A DNA stretch of 15,221 nucleotides from an uncultured Lacticaseibacillus sp. (GCA_934293835.1 CAKQZO010000027.1:1-15221); one strand, 5' to 3'. Shown: positions 1 to 6,513, counted from the first letter of the stretch. Program-made: numbers and translations. The notes: generated from the sequence alone by a model not told the origin.

Positions 1-347
1 GCCTTGTCTTGGCTCGCGGCCAGCACCGTGGCAGACAGGCGCCACGGATTCTGCGCCTTCATCAGCTTCTTCAAAGTGGTGGTGAAGTCTTGATTCAATC
101 CGAGTTCTTGGCCGGTCGCCGTCGCCACCGTCTTGCCGTGGTCTTGTAGTTTCACCTGGCTGTTGACAAAATGCGTTTTCAGCTTCTGATCGGCAGCCTG
201 AACGGTTTGCCCGCTGACATCGACCCCCAATACCTGGGTTTTGGGCAAAAAACGGGTTTGATAGTGATGGCTTCTTCCGGCGTATGCGCCGAGCGCAACA
301 ACGGCCACGGCCAATACGCCGAACAACCATACACGTTTCGTTTTCAT
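1..347 (-). CDS. L,D-transpeptidase-like cell-wall protein, N-terminal part (cut by window edge)
   Basis: About 115 codons are visible; the gene runs off the left edge. The protein starts MKTKRVW, followed by a hydrophobic stretch at about residues 7-22 that looks like a signal anchor. An extracellular part then begins HHYQTRFLPKTQVLGVDVSG. This layout (short basic start, one membrane segment, then a 'RFLPxTxxxGxxVSG' module) is what I know from lactobacillar YkuD-type L,D-transpeptidases with an N-terminal peptidoglycan-binding repeat. Those enzymes cross-link or modify peptidoglycan outside the cell. The catalytic YkuD domain would lie beyond the window, so the enzyme call rests on family resemblance of the N-terminus only. 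The ATG (345-347) has AAGGAGTG about 10 nt upstream. It diverges from the NrtR-like gene at 604. Alternative: another membrane-anchored wall protein using the same binding module. Confidence 0.65.
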   Translation of the reverse strand, partial: MKTKRVWLFGVLAVAVVALGAYAGRSHHYQTRFLPKTQVLGVDVSGQTVQAADQKLKTHFVNSQVKLQDHGKTVATATGQELGLNQDFTTTLKKLMKAQNPWRLSATVLAASQDK

Positions 348-401
348 GGGCATTTCACTCCTTGACTGCAAATCAGATTAGCATCGGCTTATCTGGCAGT
401 T

Positions 402-407
402 ATTATA
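402..407 (-). promoter_or_regulatory. -10 element for the gene at 1-347
   Basis: A perfect TATAAT is read on the minus strand about 55 nt before the start codon. No good -35 is seen at 17 nt (GATGTT or nearby), so only the -10 is well supported. Confidence 0.45.
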
Positions 408-549
408 GCACAACTGTACCTTAAACATCGGATTTGAAGATTCTGCGACGCGCCGTGAATTAATCGCCACAGATCACGACTTGCGCTTCACTATAATACA
501 ATTATTTCAGATAGATGACAATTGTTTCATTTAAGTCATTAAACCCAGG

Positions 550-578
550 TTGCCGAATCCGCGGCTTTTGCTTACACT
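550..578 (+). promoter_or_regulatory. candidate promoter of the NrtR-like gene
   Basis: TTGCCG (550-555), 17 nt, TACACT (573-578): each box matches consensus at four of six positions. The ribosome binding site GAGGAGG (591-597) follows. A separate perfect TATAAT at 492-497 lacks a recognisable -35 and could be a second start point. An 8-bp palindrome ACAATTGT lies at 518-525 between the two. Confidence 0.4.
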
Positions 579-603
579 ATAGCTATTTACGAGGAGGGAT
601 CAC

Positions 604-1329
604 ATGGCCACACGCGCGCATCCACTGATCACGATCACTGATATTATCTGGAGCTTCGATCCTGCGACCCAAAGCGTCAACGTCTTGTTGATCCGCCGTA
701 GTGACGCGCCGTTTGCCGATTACTGGGCCTTGCCGGAAACCGCCATGCGCAGCGATGAAGGCGCACACCAAGCGGCGCTGCGCCTCGTCCGCGAAAAAAT
801 CGGCCTGCAGCTGCCGGCCGTGCACGCCGAACAGCTCGCCACCTTCACGGCCCCTGACCGCGCCCCAGGCGAGCGGGCCTTGTCGCTCAGCTACCTGGTC
901 TTCTTGCCAGAGCGGCCAGCTTTGATCGCCGGCGCCGGGGCGAGTGATGTGGCCTGGTTCACCCTGCACGCGCCGGTTGCTGGGCGCTTCAGCTTCACGC
1001 ATGCCGCCTTGTGCTTCACCAGCCTACACCCAGACGAGTACCTGCGTACCCAAACGCCCACCGTTCGCCTCGCCTTCGATCACAACTGGATTCTGACCGT
1101 CGCCTGCACCCGCATCGCCAACAAGCTCGACTGGCAACCGACGATCCTTTTGATTCTCGGCCAGGCGTTCACCTTGAAACAAGCCCGGCACGTGTTTGCC
1201 ATTTTCGGCCAGGCCGAACCGGACAATTCGAACTTCTTGCGGGACCATCGGCTGCTGCTGATCCCAACCGGCCAAACCGCAACCAGCGGGCCTGGCCGCC
1301 CTGCAAAGACATATCGCTTGACAGTGTAA
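604..1329 (+). CDS. nrtR: NrtR-type regulator (Nudix domain plus winged helix)
   Basis: 241 aa, the usual size for NrtR, the Nudix-related regulator of NAD cofactor metabolism. Residues about 7-130 form a Nudix fold. The Nudix box region (about 45-68) is degenerate: where REXXEEXG is expected it reads R60-L-V-R-E-K-I-G67, so hydrolase activity is unlikely and the domain should serve as ligand sensor (ADP-ribose or another NAD-related ligand in characterised members). The C-terminal part has the hallmark NrtR winged-helix pattern: FDH (about 158-160), a QAFTLKQARHVFAIFG helix, a RDHRLL segment, and GRPAKTYRL close to the end, which contacts DNA in the family. ATG 604 follows GAGGAGG by 6 nt. 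It sits just upstream of an MFS transporter and nadC in the same direction, the context expected for an NAD regulator. Its stop overlaps the promoter of the next gene. Confidence 0.85.
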   Translation: MATRAHPLITITDIIWSFDPATQSVNVLLIRRSDAPFADYWALPETAMRSDEGAHQAALRLVREKIGLQLPAVHAEQLATFTAPDRAPGERALSLSYLVFLPERPALIAGAGASDVAWFTLHAPVAGRFSFTHAALCFTSLHPDEYLRTQTPTVRLAFDHNWILTVACTRIANKLDWQPTILLILGQAFTLKQARHVFAIFGQAEPDNSNFLRDHRLLLIPTGQTATSGPGRPAKTYRLTV

Positions 1330-1346
1330 AGACTGGGGTGTAAGCT
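1318..1346 (+). promoter_or_regulatory. promoter of the transporter-nadC operon
   Basis: A perfect TTGACA (1318-1323) lies inside the last codons of the upstream regulator gene. After 17 nt comes TAAGCT (1341-1346), which keeps the most conserved T1, A2 and T6 of the -10 box. Transcription would start near 1353. Confidence 0.6.
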
Positions 1347-1361
1347 CATCTCCATACCCGA

Positions 1362-1384
1362 ATAAAAGTCGTCAATACTTTTAT
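1362..1384 (+). promoter_or_regulatory. dyad operator candidate in front of transporter-nadC
   Basis: ATAAAAGT (1362-1369), a 7-nt spacer, then ACTTTTAT (1377-1384): a perfect 8-bp inverted repeat. It lies just downstream of the predicted transcription start and ends 4 nt before the ribosome binding site AAGGAGG (1389-1395). Such placement suits a repressor. The adjacent NrtR-like regulator is the obvious candidate, by inference. A weak hairpin role in the leader RNA cannot be excluded. Confidence 0.5.
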
Positions 1385-1401
1385 CGGTAAGGAGGAAAAC
1401 T

Positions 1402-2607
1402 ATGCACACACCCAAGCACTTATTATTGATCGTCGGCACCGCGTGGCTCTTTGACGCCATGGATGTCGCCTTGCTTTCATTCATCATGCCGTTGCTGAAA
1501 GGCGAATGGCAGTTGTCCGCCACCCAGCTGGGCCTAGTGGGCGCAATGACCTCTGTCGGCATGATCTTCGGCGCGATCGCCTGCGGGCGCCTCGCCGATG
1601 CCTTCGGCCGCAAACGCGTCTTGATGGGCACCCTGATCTTATTCTCCGCCAGCAACCTGGCGTTGGCCTTCGCCCCGAACGTCACCTGGTTCATGGTTAT
1701 CCGCTTCATCACTGGGATCGGTCTAGGCGGCGAGCTGCCGGTGGCGGCCACGATGTTGGCCGACCACTTCACCGGCGTCCGCCGCTCGCAGATGCTCGTG
1801 CTCGGCGATTCCTTCTGGGCCTGGGGCTGGATTGTGGCGAGTCTGATCGCCTATCTCGTCATGCCGGCATTCGGCTGGCGGATCGCCGTGGCGATCACCT
1901 TGATCGCCGCGCTTTACGCCTTCATCTTGCGTGAACATCTCCCGGAAGAGCCGGTTCATCAAACCACCCAACGCACCCCGTTCAAATCGCTGTTACAACC
2001 GCAACACTTCAAACCCTTATTCATGCTGAGCATCATGTGGTTCATCGTCATGCTGACGTATTACGGGATCTTCTTGTGGCTACCAAGCGTCTTGACGATG
2101 CGCGGCTTTTCGATCGTCAATTCACTCGGCTATACGCTTGCGATGAGCGTCGCCCAGCTACCTGGCTATTACCTGGCCGCTTGGCTGATGGGCAAGATCA
2201 GCCGCAAGCTGATCATGGGCCTCTACCTCATCGGCACGATCATCGCCGCATTGTTGTTCGGAACAGCGAATTCCACCGCGGTGATCCTGATCGCCGGCGC
2301 GGCCTTGTCATTCTTCGATTTAGGCGCCTGGGGCACCTTGATTGCCTTGACGCCGGGCCAATTCCCGCAGGCGATTCGCGGTACGGCCATGGGCACCGCC
2401 CAATCGATCGGCCGCATCGGCGCAACGGTCGGACCGTTCTTGGTGGGCTGGCTGTTTGATGCAGGTATCGGCATCCACGGGGTGTTCGGCATCTTCGTGG
2501 GCATGCTGCTGATTGCCTTGGTCGTCTTGATCTTCGGGGTCAAGGACTTCAACATTCAAGACGAAACCGAAGCCACACCGGAGGCCGCCCATGTCGCTAA
2601 ATCTTGA
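1402..2607 (+). CDS. MFS transporter, NiaP-like (candidate nicotinate or quinolinate importer)
   Basis: 401 aa, about the length of NiaP/YceI-type and aromatic-acid:H+ symporter members of the major facilitator superfamily, with about 12 hydrophobic segments. The first segment has acidic D18 and D21. The signature loop between helices 2 and 3 is G62-RLADAFGRKR-72 (MFS motif A), and R101-FITGIGLGGE-111 matches the helix 4 signature. A polar loop near residues 180-200 separates the two halves. The ribosome binding site is AAGGAGG, 6 nt before ATG. The 3' end overlaps nadC by 17 bp, so the two are translationally coupled. Coupling to nadC and proximity to an NrtR-type regulator point to a pyridine carboxylate substrate. 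Nicotinate is the NiaP precedent; quinolinate is attractive because it is the NadC substrate. The substrate cannot be read from the sequence. Confidence 0.7.
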   Translation: MHTPKHLLLIVGTAWLFDAMDVALLSFIMPLLKGEWQLSATQLGLVGAMTSVGMIFGAIACGRLADAFGRKRVLMGTLILFSASNLALAFAPNVTWFMVIRFITGIGLGGELPVAATMLADHFTGVRRSQMLVLGDSFWAWGWIVASLIAYLVMPAFGWRIAVAITLIAALYAFILREHLPEEPVHQTTQRTPFKSLLQPQHFKPLFMLSIMWFIVMLTYYGIFLWLPSVLTMRGFSIVNSLGYTLAMSVAQLPGYYLAAWLMGKISRKLIMGLYLIGTIIAALLFGTANSTAVILIAGAALSFFDLGAWGTLIALTPGQFPQAIRGTAMGTAQSIGRIGATVGPFLVGWLFDAGIGIHGVFGIFVGMLLIALVVLIFGVKDFNIQDETEATPEAAHVAKS

Positions 2608-3430
2608 TCAGATTCAACCCAGTCTACAAGCCTTCATCACCGAAGACCTCGGCACCGGTGATCTCACGGCCAGCCTGCTTGCCGGTCGTAGCGCACACGG
2701 GGCCTTTCTGGCCAAAACAGCCGGTGTCGTCGCCGGACTACAGATTCCCGGCTTCGTCTACCAACTGCTCGGTGGCGACTGGCAGTATCACCCCGTTGTT
2801 GCAGAAGGCACCACCGTCGCCGCCGGAACGGTCATCGCAGAGGCCAGCGGCGCGATGCAGACCTTGTTAGCCGCCGAGCGTCTCAGCTTGAACCTCATGC
2901 AGCGCATGAGTGGTATCGCCACCGCCACCGCAAAGGCCGTGGCCACGCTCAACGACCCGCACATCCAGATCCTCGACACGCGCAAAACGGCCCCTGGCCT
3001 GCGCGCGTTCGATAAATACGCCGTGCGCGTCGGTGGCGGGGTCAACCACCGCATGGGCCTCTACGACTGCGCGATGCTTAAGGATAATCACTGGGCGGCT
3101 GTCGGCGACCTCGGCGCGGCCATCACCCAACTGCGGCGCGTGCTTGGCCCAACCAAAACCAAAAAAATCGAAGTCGAGGTGGAAACCGAAGCCGAACTAC
3201 ACGCGGCGATCGCCGCTTCAGCCGACATCATCATGTTCGACAACCAGACGCCTGAGACGATTCGGGCGTGGCAACAACAGGTCCCTGCAGGCATCTTAAC
3301 AGAGATCTCCGGTGGGATCACGCTAACGAACCTGCACGACTACGCCAACACCGGCGCAGATTCCTTGTCATTAGGCTACCTCACCAACAGCGTGACCAAC
3401 CTCGACATCAGCTTCAACTTCACCGAATAA
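2591..3430 (+). CDS. nadC: nicotinate-nucleotide pyrophosphorylase (carboxylating), quinolinate phosphoribosyltransferase
   Basis: 279 aa, full length for NadC. It converts quinolinate plus PRPP to nicotinate mononucleotide, CO2 and pyrophosphate, the entry step into NAD synthesis. Family signatures in order: E18-DLGTGDLT-26; NLMQRMSGIAT; D129-TRKT-133 followed by PGLR and KYAV; G148-GGVNHRMG-156; K164-DNH-167; EVEVET; MFDNQTPE; EISGGI. These include the Arg, Lys and His residues that bind quinolinate and phosphate in characterised enzymes. GGAGG (2580-2584) lies inside the transporter gene, 6 nt before the ATG. nadA and nadB are not in this window, so the enzyme may act in salvage of imported quinolinate. 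The 3' end converges with map, and the extended map frame overlaps its last 55 bp on the opposite strand. Confidence 0.95.
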   Translation: MSLNLDQIQPSLQAFITEDLGTGDLTASLLAGRSAHGAFLAKTAGVVAGLQIPGFVYQLLGGDWQYHPVVAEGTTVAAGTVIAEASGAMQTLLAAERLSLNLMQRMSGIATATAKAVATLNDPHIQILDTRKTAPGLRAFDKYAVRVGGGVNHRMGLYDCAMLKDNHWAAVGDLGAAITQLRRVLGPTKTKKIEVEVETEAELHAAIAASADIIMFDNQTPETIRAWQQQVPAGILTEISGGITLTNLHDYANTGADSLSLGYLTNSVTNLDISFNFTE

Positions 3431-4236
3431 CCCAAGAAGTGCTGTGACCAAAGGCAGTTTGGCCACAGCACTGGCATATTCGTCAAGATCTTGGGGCCGT
3501 CGTTAGTGATGACGATCGTGTGCTCATATTGGGCACAATCGGAACCATCGGCGGTGACGTAATATTCCCAATCTTCGTTTGGCACTTGTTCAGCAGCGAT
3601 CTTCCAAGTCCCGGTGGTGATCATCGGTTCGATCGTGATCGTCATCCCGGCCTTGAGGCGCAGGCCGTGGCCTTGTTCGCCGTAGTGCGGCACGTTCGGG
3701 CTTTCGTGCATAGTCGGCTGAATCCCGTGGCCGATCAGCTCGCGCACATCCCCGTAGCCGTTTTCGTCTTCGGTGAAGTGTTGAATCGCATAGCCGATAT
3801 CACCGAGGCGGTTGCCGACTTGCGCCTGGTCGATGCCCAGATAAAGCGCCTTTTTGGTGATCGCCATCAACTTCTGGCGCTCGTCGGAGACTGCACCCAC
3901 GGCATAGGTCCGGCAGGCATCAGACATGTACCCTTGCCAGTTGACAACGGTATCGACGGCCACAATGTCGCCTTCTTGGAGCATCAAGCCCTTGCGCGGA
4001 ATCGCATGGGCAACTTCGTTATTGATCGAGACACAGGTCGCGTAGTTGTAGCCTTCGACCCCTTTTTCTTCGGCGATGGCCCCGTGAGACTCGATCCATT
4101 CGTTGGCGAACTTCTCGATTTCCCAGCTGGAGATCCCGGGGCGAATGATCGTTTCAAGTTTCTTGAGCATGCCGGCCAAGATCTTGCCGGACTTGGCCAT
4201 ACCTTCGATTTCTCGTTCTGATTTAAGCGTGATCAA
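3376..4236 (-). CDS. map: methionine aminopeptidase type I, with unusual C-terminal extension
   Basis: Removes the N-terminal Met from nascent proteins. All metal ligands of type I enzymes are in place: D95, D106, H170, E203 and E238, plus the active-site histidines H77 and H177. I choose the TTG at 4234-4236 (MITLKSEREIEG) because AGGAAG (4245-4250) lies 8 nt upstream and MITLKS is the usual lactobacillar start; the GTG at 4243-4245 touches that site. The length is 286 aa. The conserved fold ends around GPKILT (247-252). The remaining 34 residues (Trp-, Leu- and Cys-rich) are translated from the intergenic hairpin and from the complement of the nadC 3' end. This looks like loss of the original stop or a small frameshift rather than a real domain. 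Its own promoter is at 4274-4301. Confidence 0.9.
   Translation of the reverse strand: MITLKSEREIEGMAKSGKILAGMLKKLETIIRPGISSWEIEKFANEWIESHGAIAEEKGVEGYNYATCVSINNEVAHAIPRKGLMLQEGDIVAVDTVVNWQGYMSDACRTYAVGAVSDERQKLMAITKKALYLGIDQAQVGNRLGDIGYAIQHFTEDENGYGDVRELIGHGIQPTMHESPNVPHYGEQGHGLRLKAGMTITIEPMITTGTWKIAAEQVPNEDWEYYVTADGSDCAQYEHTIVITNDGPKILTNMPVLWPNCLWSQHFLGYSVKLKLMSRLVTLLVR
3438..3472. terminator. hairpin between convergent nadC and map
   Basis: A 15-nt stem (3438-3452 with 3458-3472) has one A-C mismatch when read on the plus strand and a 5-nt loop. Neither side has a good T-run (GGCATATTCG on plus, TCTTGGGTT on minus), so termination efficiency is uncertain. It lies 8 nt after the nadC stop and would serve both directions. 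Unusually, it is inside the extended map reading frame. Confidence 0.5.
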
Positions 4237-4273
4237 TGTGTGCACTTCCTAATTAAGATTGTCTTCACTTCTC

Positions 4274-4301
4274 AGTGTAACACACCTATGCTGAATGGCA
4301 A
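4274..4301 (-). promoter_or_regulatory. promoter of map
   Basis: Read on the minus strand: TTGCCA (4296-4301), 16 nt, TACACT (4274-4279) preceded by TGT, an extended -10. The -35 begins inside the T-tract of the epimerase terminator, so map appears to have its own unit. Confidence 0.6.
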
Positions 4302-4302
4302 C

Positions 4303-4326
4303 AAAAGCCGCGCCTGGCGCGGCTTT
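4303..4326 (-). terminator. Rho-independent terminator of the epimerase gene
   Basis: On the minus strand GCCGCG, CCAGG loop, CGCGGC, with flanking AAA/TTT pairs and a TTTTGTTG tail. It begins 5 nt after the TAG stop at 4332-4334. Confidence 0.85.
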
Positions 4327-4331
4327 CATGG

Positions 4332-5264
4332 CTATTTCACCGAAGCCACATAGCGCTTCAGGCCTTCGAGCAACGGCGTGTGCGTCATGAAGCCCAAGGC
4401 GTTGATCTTCTCGACGTTCGCGTAAGAATCGCGGATATCCCCCTGCCGCGGCGCCTCATACGTCGCATTGAGTGACTTGCCGGTGATCTCTTGCAGATCG
4501 TCGGCGACTTGTTGCAGCGTGGTCTGCTTGCCGTTAGCGATGTTGAACACGTCTGCGCGCGCCTCTGGGGTGTGCAACAAGCCGATGATTGCGGACACAA
4601 CATCGCCGACAAAGACGAAATCGCGGGTCTGCTTGCCGTCACCGAAGAACTTGAACGGCTTGCCGGCAACCAACGCGTTCAGCAGGATCGACAGCACCCC
4701 GCTGTATGGCGATGCGGGATTCTGCTTGGGGCCGAAGACGTTGAAGAACCGCACGGTGACAAAAGGCAGGTCGTACAGCCGCGCATAGTTGATGATTGCC
4801 CGTTCGGTGGCGTACTTATCGACGGCATATTGCGTCAGCGGATTGACGGCCATCGCCTCTTGCTTGGGCAGGGTCGGATCGTCGCCGTAAACCGCGGCGG
4901 AGCTGGCGAAAAACAGTTTTTTCAGCGGAATGTGTTCGGCTCGGATCGTCTCGATGATGTTCAGATTGGCCTCTTGGTTGATCGCGTGCGTATAATACGG
5001 CCGCTCCACCGAGTCGGCGACCGAAGCGATCGCCGCCAGCAACACGATGTAGTCGAATTGCTCGCGGCGCACCAAGTCGCTCATGAAGGCGTGGTCGGTG
5101 ATGCTATGTTCCATGAACCGCACCTTATCAGACTGCGGCAGGTTCGCCTTCAAGCCCATCGACAGGTCATCGACCACTACGATTTCGTTGTCCCCTAAAA
5201 CCAGTTGATCGATCAAGTTAGAGCCGATGAACCCGGCACCACCCGTCACTAAATATTTTGCCAT
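4332..5264 (-). CDS. NAD-dependent epimerase/dehydratase, probable UDP-glucose 4-epimerase type
   Basis: 310 aa extended short-chain dehydrogenase. Rossmann loop G8-GAGFIG-14; D32/D33 at the end of beta-2, favouring NAD(H); LLAAIASV (75-82); catalytic S121-SAAVYG-127 and Y146-xxx-K150; and NVFGPKQNP, typical of UDP-sugar epimerases of the GalE/WbpP branch. Such enzymes invert C4 of UDP-glucose or UDP-GlcNAc for cell-wall polysaccharide or galactose use. No galactose (galK, galT) or glycosyltransferase genes are adjacent, so a surface polysaccharide role is only a guess. AGGAGGG (5271-5277) lies 6 nt before ATG 5264. The gene is monocistronic: own promoter upstream, strong terminator directly downstream. 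Confidence 0.88.
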   Translation of the reverse strand: MAKYLVTGGAGFIGSNLIDQLVLGDNEIVVVDDLSMGLKANLPQSDKVRFMEHSITDHAFMSDLVRREQFDYIVLLAAIASVADSVERPYYTHAINQEANLNIIETIRAEHIPLKKLFFASSAAVYGDDPTLPKQEAMAVNPLTQYAVDKYATERAIINYARLYDLPFVTVRFFNVFGPKQNPASPYSGVLSILLNALVAGKPFKFFGDGKQTRDFVFVGDVVSAIIGLLHTPEARADVFNIANGKQTTLQQVADDLQEITGKSLNATYEAPRQGDIRDSYANVEKINALGFMTHTPLLEGLKRYVASVK

Positions 5265-5316
5265 GCAAATCCCTCCTGAATGCGCGAAAAATCTCCGCGC
5301 GAATCACATCTGTCTT

Positions 5317-5325
5317 ATTCTACCA
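5317..5325 (-). promoter_or_regulatory. extended -10 promoter of the epimerase gene
   Basis: Minus strand TGG-TAGAAT: an extended -10 with five of six matches, about 50 nt before the ATG. No clear -35 is seen. It faces the flavodoxin promoter at 5376-5384. Confidence 0.5.
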
Positions 5326-5375
5326 TATTCCGTCAATCGCACTGCACGCAACAGGTAGCTGTTCGCTTAAGATTT

Positions 5376-5384
5376 TGCTATAAT
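5376..5384 (+). promoter_or_regulatory. extended -10 promoter of the flavodoxin gene
   Basis: TGC-TATAAT, a perfect extended -10, lies 34 nt before the ATG. The -35 position (about 5356-5361) is not consensus. The ribosome binding site GAAAGGAAG follows at 5403-5411. Confidence 0.7.
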
Positions 5385-5418
5385 GGCGTGAAAGCACGTT
5401 AAGAAAGGAAGTTTCGGC

Positions 5419-5877
5419 ATGGTCAAAGCAGCAATTGTATATGCCAGTATGACTGGGAATAACGAAGAAATCGCAGGAATCGTTGAAGAAGAGTTTGAGA
5501 AGTACAATGTGGAGGTCGAAACCACCGAAGTCAGCCAAGCTGACGCCGAAGACTTCGAAGACGTCGATATCTGTGTCGTCGCCACCTACACGTATTCGGA
5601 TGTGGGTGACGGGGTCTTACCCGATGAAGCTGTCGACTTCTTCGAAGACCTCCAAGAATTAGATCTCACCGGCAAAGTCTACGGCACCTGTGGCTCAGGC
5701 GACAGCTTCTACGACGACTTTTGTACCAGTGTCGATGACTTCGCCAAGGCCTTCGCCAAGACTGGTGCGACCAAAGGCGCCGATTCGGTCAAGATCGACC
5801 TCGCCCCAGAAGACGACGACATCAAGGCCCTCGAGGTCTTCACCAAGGCCCTCGTTGATAAGCAAGCCAGCCTCTAG
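5419..5877 (+). CDS. flavodoxin (short-chain)
   Basis: 152 aa. A single FMN-binding flavodoxin domain that carries one or two electrons at low potential between cytosolic reductases. The phosphate-binding loop is at residues 10-15 (S-M-T-G-N-N, the T/S-x-T-G-N-x pattern). The two FMN-stacking loops are around T56-YTYSDVGDG (first) and CGSGDSFYDDFC (second, about 92-103). The protein is strongly acidic, with runs of Asp and Glu, as expected for an electron carrier docking on basic partners. Length is normal for the short-chain class. No partner reductase is adjacent, but two FMN-reductase genes lie 6-7 kb away. The first third of the gene is visibly more AT-rich than its neighbours. It is transcribed alone, between an extended -10 and a strong terminator. 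Confidence 0.93.
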   Translation: MVKAAIVYASMTGNNEEIAGIVEEEFEKYNVEVETTEVSQADAEDFEDVDICVVATYTYSDVGDGVLPDEAVDFFEDLQELDLTGKVYGTCGSGDSFYDDFCTSVDDFAKAFAKTGATKGADSVKIDLAPEDDDIKALEVFTKALVDKQASL

Positions 5878-5887
5878 CTTGGATAGG

Positions 5888-5934
5888 TGCCCACCCAGCA
5901 TTTCAAATCGCCGGGTGGGCATCTTTTTTTTTTT
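5888..5934 (+). terminator. Rho-independent terminator of the flavodoxin gene
   Basis: TGCCCACCC (5888-5896) pairs with GGGTGGGCA (5913-5921). The loop is 16 nt and is followed by a long T-run (11 T at 5924-5934). Confidence 0.95.
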
Positions 5935-5982
5935 AATTTCAGGCAAAGTGCAACGAAGGTTGTGAAGCGATTGCAGAAACCT

Positions 5983-6003
5983 CGTGCGCAATTCAATCGC
6001 ACG
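5983..6003. promoter_or_regulatory. dyad just upstream of the gpx -10 box
   Basis: CGTGCG (5983-5988), 9 nt, CGCACG (5998-6003). A second overlapping dyad GCGATTG (5967-5973) with CAATCGC (5994-6000) shares its right arm. Both occupy the -35 region of the gpx promoter, where no consensus -35 is seen, as would suit an activator-dependent or repressed promoter. Regulator unknown. Confidence 0.35.
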
Positions 6004-6006
6004 GGG

Positions 6007-6012
6007 TATAAT
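6007..6012 (+). promoter_or_regulatory. -10 box of the gpx promoter
   Basis: A perfect TATAAT lies 24 nt before the ATG. The hexamer 17 nt upstream is GTGCGC, not a -35 consensus. Confidence 0.6.
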
Positions 6013-6035
6013 CAACGTAAAGGTAGGTGTTCAAT

Positions 6036-6503
6036 ATGCTTTATGATTATCAAGTGACGCTTGAAAACGGCGAGACCTATTCCCTCGATCAATACCGCGG
6101 CAAGCCGCTCATCATCGTCAATACCGCCACCAAGTGTGGCTTTGCCCCACAATTCAAGCAACTGGAGGCCTTGTATCAACAGTACAAAGATCAAGGCCTG
6201 GTCGTCTTGGGTTTTCCCTCCAATCAGTTCAAGCAGGAACTCGCCTCTGGTAGCGAAGCGGCAGAAGCGTGTCGCCTGAGCTATGGGGTCACCTTCCCGA
6301 TGCACACCATGACGATCGTGAATAGTGCCCAGGCGGACCCGCTGTTCAAGTTCCTCAAGCAAGAAGCGCCTGGCGCTTTGGGTGAGGCGATCAAGTGGAA
6401 CTTCTGCAAGTTCTTGATCGATCGAGACGGTCATGTCGTCGAACGCTTCGCCTCGAAGACCAATCCGGAGAAAATGATCCCGGCAATCACCAAGGTGTTG
6501 TGA
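6036..6503 (+). CDS. gpx: glutathione peroxidase family thiol peroxidase
   Basis: 155 aa. Reduces hydroperoxides; bacterial Cys-type members usually take electrons from thioredoxin rather than glutathione. Catalytic tetrad: C34 (NTATKCGF, peroxidatic), Q64 (FPSNQF), W121 and N122 (KWNF). C79 (EACRLSYGVTFP) sits where thioredoxin-dependent homologues have the resolving cysteine. The usual FPCNQF motif has Ser (S62), and C124 replaces the common Thr of WNFTKF. I choose ATG 6036 (MLYDYQV) because AGGTAGG (6021-6027) is 8 nt upstream. The in-frame GTG at 6027 would overlap that site and add only MFN. Monocistronic, ending in a very long terminator stem shared with the convergent mvaS. Confidence 0.93.
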   Translation: MLYDYQVTLENGETYSLDQYRGKPLIIVNTATKCGFAPQFKQLEALYQQYKDQGLVVLGFPSNQFKQELASGSEAAEACRLSYGVTFPMHTMTIVNSAQADPLFKFLKQEAPGALGEAIKWNFCKFLIDRDGHVVERFASKTNPEKMIPAITKVL

Positions 6504-6513
6504 CCGCAACGCC

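Noticed and set aside
515..539. ATGAC ... GTCAT inverted repeat and ACAATTGT palindrome upstream of the NrtR-like gene
   Set aside because: The arms are only 5 and 8 bp in an AT-rich intergenic region and do not resemble the dyad at 1362-1384, so autoregulation is not supported.
1080..1772. 230-codon open frame on the minus strand across the regulator and transporter genes
   Set aside because: It spans two well-supported genes, their promoter and dyad on the other strand, and the protein has no recognisable motif.
3520..4221. 233-codon open frame on the plus strand opposite map
   Set aside because: Antisense to the conserved methionine aminopeptidase. No motif, and no independent signals.
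4491..5198. 235-codon open frame on the plus strand opposite the epimerase gene
   Set aside because: Shadow of a clear Rossmann-fold enzyme. No start signals or recognisable domain.
5389..5402. TGAAAGCACGTTAA resembling a CcpA cre site after the flavodoxin promoter
   Set aside because: It matches part of the cre consensus but lacks the central CG and the closing CA, so it is too weak to call.
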